Shown here: piece after piece, positions 18,501-25,653 of the stretch
How the letters are laid out: every line of letters begins with the position of its first letter
Numbering within the stretch: position 1 is the first letter of the stretch
Origin: JAGXLC01 sp041686375
GTDB taxonomy: Bacteria > Bacteroidota > Bacteroidia > Bacteroidales > UBA12077
Direction: 5' to 3'
NCBI GenBank assembly: GCA_041686375.1
Contig: JAWLEB010000015.1
Location: 3,313-67,312 of the forward strand
DNA length: 64,000 bases
Notes under the pieces: generated by a model
The model's input: the letters and a program-made list of their open reading frames with translations, nothing else
What the model was told of the DNA's origin: nothing
Database searches by the model: none
Made by a program: the position numbers and the translations under genes

Positions 18501-18940
18501 GTGAAACTAAAGTATGGGATGGTGTTAAAGGACACCTTAACGATCAAGGCGAAATAGTTCACTTTGATGAAACCGGCGATGAAGTGCCAGGTTCAGGAGA
18601 AACCAATGACATTGAATGGACAGACAATCAAAATTGGTATCATTCAGGTTATGGAAGTGGCTTTACCGGACCAGATGCACCATTTGTAGAATCTACTGAA
18701 TGGGTGAGATTGCGCGAAGTAACTCTTTCTTACACCCTACCCCAAGAACTTCTTGCAAATTCATTCTTAAGAAAAGCTGATGTATATTTTACTGGTCAAA
18801 ACTTATGGTTAGATACCCCTTATACAGGTATTGATCCGGAAACTAATCTGAATGCCGCATCAAGTAACAGTCGTGGGCTTGATTATTTTAATATGCCTGG
18901 CACTAAATCCTATACATTCGGTGTACGATTAGGATTTTAG
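15584..18940 (+). CDS. SusC/RagA-family TonB-linked outer membrane protein
   Basis: 1118 residues from ATG 15584; an upstream TTG at 15527 is not used because the signal peptide MKKLILVLFLLCMGLYTYAQ starts at 15584. Domains: a carboxypeptidase-regulatory-like beta domain (ITGIVTNAETGEPIPGVSV, about 23-110), a TonB plug (about 115-240, with GANGVVVIETK), then a 22-strand barrel ending in aromatic YTFGVRLGF. SusC proteins import glycans or peptides across the outer membrane together with a SusD lid. The partner gene follows 52 bp later. No glycoside hydrolase or peptidase gene is adjacent, so the substrate is unknown. Confidence 0.93.
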   Translation: MKKLILVLFLLCMGLYTYAQQQITGIVTNAETGEPIPGVSVVVAEDESIGTTTDMDGEYNLRGIPSDSETLVFSFVGMETKEVPIEGRTTINVQLYPSIREMEEIVVTAVGMERDAKKLGYTVSEVSGESLERSGSQDVFSSLKGKVSGVQISQSSGTAGASQFMEIRGAASITGSNSPLYVVDGVPIDNSGGTAGVAGVVTSNRAMDLNPDDIESINILKGGSATALYGMRGANGVVVIETKSGEKSEERHTNVEMNSWVKISEASQLPDMQQQFVQGHNYFGLLEEGVITHADNNYYSAMSWGPHKDDVVYTTDPDYLPTQASGATWLADNMFYGWNPGGVTPMDEWMDKWDPNGRMITRDDAEALGVSTNGPVEMYDAYDYFKRGVSWKTHASVTSGDANTSYYLSGSTNHNESIIPNDSHDKSSFKVSATHDLTDDVTLKGTVNLTDTKGTRIQRGSNISGVMLALLRTPPSWDSGYKYEFADGTQRSFRGGTGYDNPYWTSNKILYQDHNTRAISSGELSWDINDWMSLTYRIGLDYWSEFVHYHFAKYSNANSEGYKSKTQRYNRELNSDLLLNMSRNITNDLDFDLTLGHNAYESMYEYGSAQANDLIEPDFYHVSNTTNQNASESSTHFRRMAVFGEGTFDYQDMLFLGGTGRFGWSTTMPEDQNPFFYPSANLGFIFTELPFMDDLSHILSFGKLRASYAITASDAGPYNTITTFSSGGAWSGWTGTTSFPFLGYSGYDRSSQIGNQNLKPEKQITQEIGIDLRFFDGSVRLDATYFKNRNEDLLMGVPIAASSGFTSAFLNAGVMETTGWEFMLNVTPIQTHDFNWNFDVTWSNPETIVKKLAEGVDNIGLGGFVSAQCRAVEDEPYRSIYTTEFHKDDQGRLVLNDDPASSDYLYGAPIWDEEMKSVGKVPPKYTAGLTNTFNYKGISLSATLDIKKGGLMWNGTKGAMYYFGTHGDQADRGETKVWDGVKGHLNDQGEIVHFDETGDEVPGSGETNDIEWTDNQNWYHSGYGSGFTGPDAPFVESTEWVRLREVTLSYTLPQELLANSFLRKADVYFTGQNLWLDTPYTGIDPETNLNAASSNSRGLDYFNMPGTKSYTFGVRLGF

Positions 18941-18992
18941 TAATTTAAAAGTTGAATATGTAATCTAATGAATAATGTAAAATTGTAATACT

Positions 18993-20327
18993 ATGAAAAT
19001 TAAAATATATAAAATTTTAGGAATGCTTCTGGTTTTTTCCATGTTCACTCTCTCTTGTGAAGAATGGATTGATCCAGAATTAAATGAAGATCCGAATTCT
19101 TTGACGGATGTTACCATTAGTTCATTGCTGCCAAACTCCCAACTCGCTCTGTTTTTCGTAATGGGTGATGCTGATATGAAGGGCTATACCGGAGCATGGT
19201 CTCAGCATTTAGAAGGTTCAGACAGGCAATTTCAGGCCGTCCAAAATTACAATATCACCCCTACTGATTTGGATAATTTATGGTCAAATATGTATGAAAA
19301 TAACCTTGAAGGCCTTCAGCTAATCAAAGAAAAGGCAGAAGAAAATTCATCTCCTCATTATGCTGGTGTTGCTAAAGTGTTAGAAGCTGTGTCATTAGAA
19401 ATGCTGACAAATTACTTCGGGGCTCTTGCTTATTCTGATGCTTTTAAAGGGGAAGAAGGCAATTTCCAGCCTGAATACGATAGTCAGGAAGAAATTTATA
19501 GCACTATACAGACTTTATTAAATGAAGCCATCAGCGATCTTGAATCAGCGAATGAAGTTCCTCTTGAAGGGGATATGGTCTATGAAAATAATATTGACCA
19601 ATGGATAAAGGTTGCTCACTCATTACGAGCCCGCGTTCATATGCATTTTACAATAAGAGGAGGAGTTGATTTTGATAATGTTATCGCTGATATAAATTCT
19701 GGTGTTAGTTCAAATGCTGATGATTTTCAACTTCCATTTCAGGACGACCTTGCCCGTGCCAATCCAATGGTCCAATTTTTGGATGAAAGGGAAGGTTATA
19801 TTACAGATAACAATTTCTTCCAGAATTTTATTGAAGGGGATCCCCGCTCTGAGGAACTGTATTATGTTCCTGATGAAGGAGAAGAGCCAGGATTTTGGTA
19901 TAAAGAGGATTCTCCCGTGGCACTGCTGGAGTATGCTGAAATGCTCTACCTTAAAGCAGAGGCACACTATAGAAATGATGAACCAACCGAGGCTCAGGGA
20001 ACACTCAAAGATGCTATTGATGCTTCTCTTACTAAGTTAGGGGTAGAAGATCAAACCTGGCAGGATAGTGTGGAAACAGCTATTGACGGATATACAGGTG
20101 AGGCTTTATTAAAAGAAATCATGGAGCAAAAATATATCCATATGTTTAGTAATCCTCCTGTTGCATATTGCGATTTCAGACGAACCGAATACCCGGAAGC
20201 ACTGACCCCGGTTGAAGGGTCAGAATTTCCTGAGCGTTTTCCTTATCCTCAGGATGAAATAAATTACAACAAAAATACCCCAGATCATGGATCTATATTT
20301 AATACGCTATGGATTTTTGAGGAGTAA
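18993..20327 (+). CDS. SusD/RagB-family nutrient-binding outer membrane lipoprotein
   Basis: 444 residues. Lipobox FTLSC places the lipid at Cys22. The chain shows the SusD-like helical pattern with ELNEDPNSLTDV after the anchor, VAKVLEAVSLEMLTNYFGALAYSDAF (quoted in part of the TPR core, about 128-150) and a C-terminal substrate-binding region ending in YNKNTPDHGSIFNTLWIFEE-like residues. It resembles the SusD-like 2 subgroup often paired with RagA-type transporters. It would sit as a lid on the SusC barrel. A strong hairpin follows. Confidence 0.9.
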   Translation: MKIKIYKILGMLLVFSMFTLSCEEWIDPELNEDPNSLTDVTISSLLPNSQLALFFVMGDADMKGYTGAWSQHLEGSDRQFQAVQNYNITPTDLDNLWSNMYENNLEGLQLIKEKAEENSSPHYAGVAKVLEAVSLEMLTNYFGALAYSDAFKGEEGNFQPEYDSQEEIYSTIQTLLNEAISDLESANEVPLEGDMVYENNIDQWIKVAHSLRARVHMHFTIRGGVDFDNVIADINSGVSSNADDFQLPFQDDLARANPMVQFLDEREGYITDNNFFQNFIEGDPRSEELYYVPDEGEEPGFWYKEDSPVALLEYAEMLYLKAEAHYRNDEPTEAQGTLKDAIDASLTKLGVEDQTWQDSVETAIDGYTGEALLKEIMEQKYIHMFSNPPVAYCDFRRTEYPEALTPVEGSEFPERFPYPQDEINYNKNTPDHGSIFNTLWIFEE

Positions 20328-20360
20328 TGAACAAATTTAGACCATAATTAAATTGTTAAC

Positions 20361-20391
20361 GTAAGGTGGATGGCTGGGCTATCCACCTTAC
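20361..20391 (+). terminator. Terminator hairpin after susD
   Basis: GTAAGGTGGAT (20361-20371) and ATCCACCTTAC (20381-20391) form a perfect 11-bp stem with a 9-nt loop. The T run after it is weak. Confidence 0.65.
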
Positions 20392-20565
20392 TTAATGCCC
20401 AGAATCAAAAATCTTTCAAATACAACTCCTATGAGAATCACCATTAAATAGCACCAAATTTTTAAAAATTTTGCTATATGTTTTTCCTTTGCCTTCCTAA
20501 ACGTCAAGATCACTTGATTAAGTAGTCGGTCATATAAAAAGAAAAATATTACCTTTGCACCACCA

Positions 20566-21822
20566 ATGGAAAAGTTTGATGCAATAGTTGTAGGAGCCGG
20601 TCCGGCAGGTATACTGGCAGCAGGCAGAGCTGCTGAAACAGGCTCTAAGGTATTGTTGCTGGAAAAAATGAATAAACCAGGCAATAAACTAGTCCTGACG
20701 GGTAAAGGCAGGTGTAATATTACCAATGACGCAACGCTTTCAGAATTTATAAAGCATATTTACCCTAATGGCCGTTTCCTGAAAAATGCATTTTCAAATT
20801 TCTTCTCTGAAGACATTATCGCACTGCTGAACAATTATGGAGTAGAAACAACTTTAGAACGAGGTGGACGATATTTTCCGTCAAGCAATAAATCTACCGA
20901 TGTGCTGAGGGGACTGAACAACTGGCTTAATGACAAAAAAGTAGAAATTCGCTATAACCATAAAACAGAAAAGCTTATCGTAGAAAACAATACTATTAAG
21001 GGTATTAAGGCAAACGGAGAAATAATAGAAACAAACAATGTAATTTTAGCTACAGGAGGAAAATCTTATCCGGCAACGGGTTCCACAGGGGAAGGTTTTG
21101 AACTGGCCAAAGATGCAGGACATTCTATTGTAAATATCCATCCCTCCCTCGTTCCCCTGGAAACAGTAAGCGACATTCCCAAACGATTAGAAAAATTATC
21201 ATTAAAAAATGTTACAGCATCAGTATGGATAAACAACAAAAAGACCGTTGAAGAATTTGGTGAGATGGTATTCACTAATTTCGGGTTATCAGGCCCAATA
21301 ATACTAACATTAAGCAGAAGCGTTGTTGAAGCACTACAGAGTAAACAGAAAATTGAAATAAACATAGACCTGAAGCCAGCCCTAGATGATAAAAAACTTG
21401 ACAACAGGCTGCTTCGGGAATTTGATGAACATGGAAAAAAGAAAATCAGCAATGTGCTGCGGCATTTGTTGCCAAGCTCTATGATTCCTGTATTTACAGA
21501 ACTCACAAAACTTAACCCTGACAAGGAATGTCACCAAATTTCATCAAAAGAAAGAAAACGTTTGCGTTTCTACTTGAAAAACATGACATTCCATATCACT
21601 GGACACCGTCCATTTAAGGAAGCTATCATAACAGCCGGCGGCATTTCAACAAAAGAAATTTCTGCCGAAACTATGGAATCAAAAATTGTTAAGGGCTTAT
21701 ACTTTGCAGGAGAAATAATAGACCTTGATGCTGAAACAGGAGGATATAATCTTCAAATAGCATTTTCAACGGGTTGGCTGGCAGGAAATTCGTGCAAAAC
21801 TCCTAATAAAAAATGCATGTGA
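20566..21822 (+). CDS. HI0933/YhiN-family NAD(P)/FAD-dependent oxidoreductase
   Basis: 418 residues. The N-terminus has the FAD dinucleotide-binding motif VVGAGPAGILAAGRAAE followed by the acidic end of strand two (LLLEKM). KLVLTGKGRCNITN is the family signature, as is the C-terminal ITAGGISTKEI and FAGEIIDLDAETGGYNLQ. Members are flavoproteins of uncertain physiological role; BaiN, a member, acts in bile-acid dehydroxylation. No functional partner is seen nearby. The start fits a short AT-rich leader. Confidence 0.88.
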   Translation: MEKFDAIVVGAGPAGILAAGRAAETGSKVLLLEKMNKPGNKLVLTGKGRCNITNDATLSEFIKHIYPNGRFLKNAFSNFFSEDIIALLNNYGVETTLERGGRYFPSSNKSTDVLRGLNNWLNDKKVEIRYNHKTEKLIVENNTIKGIKANGEIIETNNVILATGGKSYPATGSTGEGFELAKDAGHSIVNIHPSLVPLETVSDIPKRLEKLSLKNVTASVWINNKKTVEEFGEMVFTNFGLSGPIILTLSRSVVEALQSKQKIEINIDLKPALDDKKLDNRLLREFDEHGKKKISNVLRHLLPSSMIPVFTELTKLNPDKECHQISSKERKRLRFYLKNMTFHITGHRPFKEAIITAGGISTKEISAETMESKIVKGLYFAGEIIDLDAETGGYNLQIAFSTGWLAGNSCKTPNKKCM

Positions 21823-21846
21823 ACCTAAGTAGATCAAAACAAACAA

Positions 21847-22079
21847 ATGAAAAAATTAGTTATAACTATTGGAATTATGGGATTATTCAGTTGCTCATCA
21901 ACAAAACAATTAGAAAGCTTATTTAATTTGTCTTGACAAATCACAAGAGTGGGGAAGAACGGTATATTGAAAAAGACCACCCCGAAAAATGGGAAGGTCG
22001 CCTAAGCGGTTACACTGAATTAACCAATACCGAAATTATAAGAGGGGCTATCATCAAAAACGCAAAACAGTCTAAATAA
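21847..22079 (+). pseudogene. Frameshifted small lipoprotein gene
   Basis: A clear lipoprotein start at 21847 (MKKLVITIGIMGLFSC, then SSTKQLE) stops after 29 residues at 21936. The +2 frame then reads VLTNHKSGEERYIEKDHP and continues with good coding character (EKWEGRLSGYTELTNTEIIR) to a stop at 22079. Joined, the two parts make a plausible lipoprotein of about 75 residues. One indel in the AT-rich stretch 21915-21935 would explain this; sequencing error is the alternative to a real lesion. Function unknown. Confidence 0.55.
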
Positions 22080-22128
22080 AACCCACTGTAACTTTTTATT
22101 ATACAGGGGGTTAATTAATTTCAAGGTG

Positions 22129-22217
22129 CGGAGAGAGGGGGATTTGAACCCCCGGTACCGTTTGCACGGCACGCCGGTTTAGCAAACCGGTGGATTAAGC
22201 CACTCTCCCATCTCTCC
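22129..22217 (-). tRNA. tRNA-Ser (anticodon GCT)
   Basis: On the - strand a 7-bp acceptor stem GGAGAGA/TCTCTCC, D-arm with GTGGCTTAATCCAC, anticodon arm CCGGT-TTGCTAA-ACCGG with anticodon GCT (complement of 22181-22183), a long class II variable arm and T-arm GGGGG-TTCAAAT-CCCCC. Length of 89 nt fits serine tRNA. CCA is not encoded. Confidence 0.95.
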
Positions 22218-22300
22218 TTAAAATGCCTGGCAAAAATATAAAAATGTATAATACTAACAAAAATTATCACAAAATTATTTATCGCTCTCCTGGCCTAAAA

Positions 22301-23317
22301 TTACTCGTCATCATCCTTCTCCTCATCCTTTAAATGCCTAGAGGTTTCTTCACCAGACTTGGAAATAGAATCTCTCATTTCCGTATCAGACTGTATATTT
22401 TTCATCCTGTAATAATCCATAACTCCAATATTTCCACTTCTTAAAGCTTCAGACAATGCCTTTGGTACCTCAGCTTCAGCCCTGATAACAGAAGCACGCG
22501 CTTCTTGGGCTTTAGCCGTCATCTCTTGCTCTTCAGCTACTGCCATGGCTCGTCTTTCTTCAGCTTTAGCTTGTGCAATATTCTTGTCCGCATTAGCCTG
22601 ATCAATTTGTAAGCCGGCACCTACATTTTTGCCAATATCCATATCAGCTATATCAATGGAAAGTATCTCAAAAGCTGTCCCTGAATCCAATCCCTTTTCC
22701 AACACAACTCTTGAAATAGAATCAGGATTTTCAAGTACAGCCTTATGCGAACCAGCCGAACCTATAGAGGAAACAATTCCCTCTCCAACTCTGGCCAGAA
22801 CAGTTTCTTCACCCGCGCCACCAACAAGTTGTTTAATATTAGCACGAACTGTTACACGTGCTTTGGCAATAAGCTGAATACCATCTTTGGCAACAGCAGT
22901 TACAGGTGGAGTATTAAGCACTTTTGGATTTACAGACATTTGGACAGCTTCAAAAACATCCCTGCCGGCAAGGTCTATGGCCGTTGCCATCTTAAAATCC
23001 AGCTGAATGTTAGCTTTTTCCGCCGACACCAATGCATGGGTAACTTCCGGCACATGACCACCAGCCAGATAATGGGCTTCAAGATCATTCCTGTAAAGTG
23101 TAAGACCAGCCTTATATCCCTCAATCATTGCATTAACAATTACTGCAGGCGGGACTTTTCTCCAGCGCATCAAAATCAACTGAAGCAAAGAAATTCGTAC
23201 TCCAGAAATCAAAGCTGAAAACCATAAACCTATAGGCACAAAATATAAGATAATCCACAGACCTACTAATGCCCCTATAATAATCACTATGTATGTTCCA
23301 ATTTCTCCCATAATCAA
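22301..23317 (-). CDS. floA: Flotillin-like protein FloA
   Basis: 338 residues of the FloA/YqfA (UPF0365) family. Two N-terminal hydrophobic segments (about 5-45) are followed by a PHB/SPFH-like domain with ARVTVRANIKQLVGGAGEETV (quoted partly) and the AILSIDIAD-type stretch, then a helical coiled region rich in Ala-Glu (NADKNIAQAKAEERRAMA). The tail is acidic (KDEEKDDDE). FloA forms ordered membrane microdomains. The nfeD-type gene upstream by 19 bp is its standard partner. Confidence 0.95.
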   Translation of the reverse strand: MIMGEIGTYIVIIIGALVGLWIILYFVPIGLWFSALISGVRISLLQLILMRWRKVPPAVIVNAMIEGYKAGLTLYRNDLEAHYLAGGHVPEVTHALVSAEKANIQLDFKMATAIDLAGRDVFEAVQMSVNPKVLNTPPVTAVAKDGIQLIAKARVTVRANIKQLVGGAGEETVLARVGEGIVSSIGSAGSHKAVLENPDSISRVVLEKGLDSGTAFEILSIDIADMDIGKNVGAGLQIDQANADKNIAQAKAEERRAMAVAEEQEMTAKAQEARASVIRAEAEVPKALSEALRSGNIGVMDYYRMKNIQSDTEMRDSISKSGEETSRHLKDEEKDDDE

Positions 23318-23336
23318 ATATTTATATAATTATTTA

Positions 23337-23807
23337 TTATTCTTCCAGAGGTTTTACAATAACGCTAAAATCTTTTATATGTACAACTTGAATCTCTTTC
23401 TTTTGTTCGATATAAGGTCCTGTAGATTTTGCTTCCAGAAATTCACCATTAATTAAGACCTTTCCCATAGGGTTTAGGCGGGTTATCGTTCTGCCCGTAT
23501 CCCCCACTTTAACCTTATCCTCCACGTATGTAGAAACTTTTCCTTCAATGCGTGTATCAAGCATCAGCTTTTTCCATGTCCGACCCCGTAAGGCAAAAAA
23601 AATTATAACAAAAGTAAGAAAAGCTGTTCCGGCAAGAATATAATGCCCTTCAGGTGCACCAAAAGTATCATATCCAAAATAAATGGCACCAACAATAAGG
23701 ATAAAACCAGCTATTCCCGCAACTGTAATTCCCGGAACCAAAAGAAATTCTACTAAAAACAACAGAATTCCAATACAAATAAGTAAAATAATTGTGCCAA
23801 GCGCCAT
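23337..23807 (-). CDS. NfeD-family membrane protein
   Basis: 156 residues: three or four membrane segments (about 4-85) and a C-terminal OB-fold (about 95-150, containing GKVSTYVEDKVKVGDTGRTI). This is the short NfeD form without the N-terminal ClpP-like protease domain. NfeD proteins of this size are co-transcribed with flotillins and are thought to help assemble or modulate them. The floA gene follows after 19 bp, as expected. Confidence 0.9.
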   Translation of the reverse strand: MALGTIILLICIGILLFLVEFLLVPGITVAGIAGFILIVGAIYFGYDTFGAPEGHYILAGTAFLTFVIIFFALRGRTWKKLMLDTRIEGKVSTYVEDKVKVGDTGRTITRLNPMGKVLINGEFLEAKSTGPYIEQKKEIQVVHIKDFSVIVKPLEE

Positions 23808-23830
23808 TTTTTAATATATAGAGTAATAAA

Positions 23831-24115
23831 TTACTGAATTTCAGCCTGTAATCCTCTCTCGATGAGACTTTCTTTCATACTCTTAAGTTTCTCATACAAA
23901 CCGGATTTCACCTCACATCTCCCATGATAATGTGCAAGATATGTACACTGCTCGGCTTGTATATTATCATGATTACACACTTCAATGAGTGTTTCTATAA
24001 CATAAGTGAATTCATTAAAATCATCATTATATAAAACCAATCGATATTCCCCTTTATCTCTTCTCGAGTGATCATCAGAAGCTTCGTGCCTATGTAACTT
24101 ATTTCCGTTGTTCAT
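23831..24115 (-). CDS. clpS: ATP-dependent Clp protease adaptor ClpS
   Basis: 94 residues. The core YRLVLYNDDFNEFTYVIETL matches the ClpS N-degron-binding domain, with the conserved Asn-Asp-Asp, and HYHGRCEVKSGLYEK is the second hallmark. ClpS delivers N-end-rule substrates to ClpAP or ClpC. The N-terminal tail is short and polar, as needed for ClpA engagement. It reads into nfeD-floA with a 23-bp gap, so one transcript is likely. Confidence 0.93.
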   Translation of the reverse strand: MNNGNKLHRHEASDDHSRRDKGEYRLVLYNDDFNEFTYVIETLIEVCNHDNIQAEQCTYLAHYHGRCEVKSGLYEKLKSMKESLIERGLQAEIQ

Positions 24116-24491
24116 TTGGAGATTGTTTTTTAATTATTGACCAAATGGTACTACTAATGTTGTTTTGAAAAATGTACGTTCAATTTTCATCTTTGCGAAA
24201 ACAAACTTCCTTACTTCCTGATTTATTTGAACTAACACATAAAAAGGGTAAATTTAACTGTATAATTTTGATTTTTCAAAATAATTAAAAGCAATTTGAT
24301 TAAACAATTAAAAATTTATTATCGAAATTTACATTTCTGCTTTCTCACCCTTGTTATTTTTATTTGAATATCATTTTTTAATGTTAACAACTATATTAAA
24401 AAATGACTTGTTCCTTCAGAGCTATTTTTATAATTTTATTCGTTTTAAGAATCCATTTTATACAATTTAATCAAAAAATACGAAAACATTT
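24116..24491. other. 376-bp AT-rich divergent intergenic region between clpS and recA
   Basis: No gene is supported. The region should contain both divergent promoters. A candidate for recA is listed separately; none was chosen for clpS. Confidence 0.5.
24408..24438 (+). promoter_or_regulatory. Candidate Bacteroidota sigma-ABfr promoter of recA
   Basis: TTG at 24408-24410, 20 nt, then TAATTTTA at 24431-24438, close to the Bacteroidota -33 TTG / -7 TAnnTTTG pattern, about 54 nt before the recA start. AT-rich context makes chance matches common. No LexA-type operator was recognised. Confidence 0.3.
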
Positions 24492-25535
24492 ATGGCTAAG
24501 GAAAATACGAAAACACAAAAAGAGGATAACACCAAGCAGGTGAATAAAGAGAAGATGAAAGCGCTGGAATTGACCCTTGATAAGATTGAAAAAGGGTATG
24601 GTAAAGGTACAATTATGAAGATGGGGGATAAAGCGGTAGCAGATGTTCCAAGTATTTCCTCCGGTTCTATTGCGCTCGATATGTCTTTAGGTGTTGGAGG
24701 ATATCCCAGGGGAAGGGTTATAGAAATCTACGGGCCGGAATCTTCAGGAAAGACAACATTAGCGATTCATGCTATTGCTGAAGCCCAAAAAAAGGGTGGA
24801 ATTGCGGCTTTTCTGGATGCAGAACATGCTTTTGACAGGTTTTACGCTGAAAAACTAGGAGTAGATATTGAAAATCTCCTAATCTCCCAACCCGACCATG
24901 GAGAACAAGCACTTGAAATTGCTGATCATCTTATACGCTCCGGGGCGGTAGACATTGTTGTAATCGATTCTGTTGCTGCCTTAACACCAAAATCTGAACT
25001 GGAAGGTGAGATGGGAGATTCTAAAATGGGGCTACAAGCAAGACTTATGTCGCAAGCATTACGTAAATTATCAGCTAACATCAGTAAAACAAATACATGC
25101 TGCATGTTCATTAATCAGCTTAGAGAAAAAATTGGTGTTATGTTTGGCAACCCAGAAACAACAACAGGTGGAAACGCTCTCAAATTTTATTCTTCGGTTC
25201 GTCTTGATATTAGAAGAATAGGACAAATTAAAGAAGGAGAAAACGTTAAAGGAAACCGAACAAGAGTGAAAGTTGTAAAAAATAAACTAGCTCCACCATT
25301 TAAGAAAGCTGAGTTCGACATTATGTATGGAGAAGGCATCTCAAAAGTGGGTGAAATAATAGACCTGGGGGTTGAATACCAAGTAATTAAGAAAAGCGGC
25401 TCCTGGTTCAGTTATGGTGAAACAAAGTTAGGACAAGGACGAGAAGCTGTTAAACAATTATTGAAAGACAACCCGGAATTAGCTGAAGAGTTGGAAGGTA
25501 AAATAACAGAAAAGCTAAAAAAAGCACAGCAATGA
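24492..25535 (+). CDS. recA: Recombinase A
   Basis: 347 residues, the usual RecA length. Walker A is GPESSGKTTLAIHA, Walker B VDIVVIDSVAAL, followed by the DNA-binding loop 1 region with GEMGDSKMGLQARLMSQALR and loop 2 with FGNPETTTGGNALKFYSS. RecA drives homologous recombination and the SOS response. The N-terminus is extended by a lysine/threonine-rich stretch of about 20 residues, common in Bacteroidota. Single gene with its own terminator. Confidence 0.98.
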   Translation: MAKENTKTQKEDNTKQVNKEKMKALELTLDKIEKGYGKGTIMKMGDKAVADVPSISSGSIALDMSLGVGGYPRGRVIEIYGPESSGKTTLAIHAIAEAQKKGGIAAFLDAEHAFDRFYAEKLGVDIENLLISQPDHGEQALEIADHLIRSGAVDIVVIDSVAALTPKSELEGEMGDSKMGLQARLMSQALRKLSANISKTNTCCMFINQLREKIGVMFGNPETTTGGNALKFYSSVRLDIRRIGQIKEGENVKGNRTRVKVVKNKLAPPFKKAEFDIMYGEGISKVGEIIDLGVEYQVIKKSGSWFSYGETKLGQGREAVKQLLKDNPELAEELEGKITEKLKKAQQ

Positions 25536-25576
25536 TTCTACCACTATGTACACAACTAAAAGAATATCATATAAAT

Positions 25577-25614
25577 AAAACATCCGGTGATACAAGATGT
25601 CACCGGATGTTTTA
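25577..25614 (+). terminator. Terminator after recA
   Basis: AAACATCCGGTGA (25578-25590) pairs perfectly with TCACCGGATGTTT (25600-25612), loop of 9 nt, T-rich on the 3' side. Confidence 0.85.
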
Positions 25615-25653
25615 TTAGGTTAAAATGTCAATTGCCATTAAAAATTATTTACT

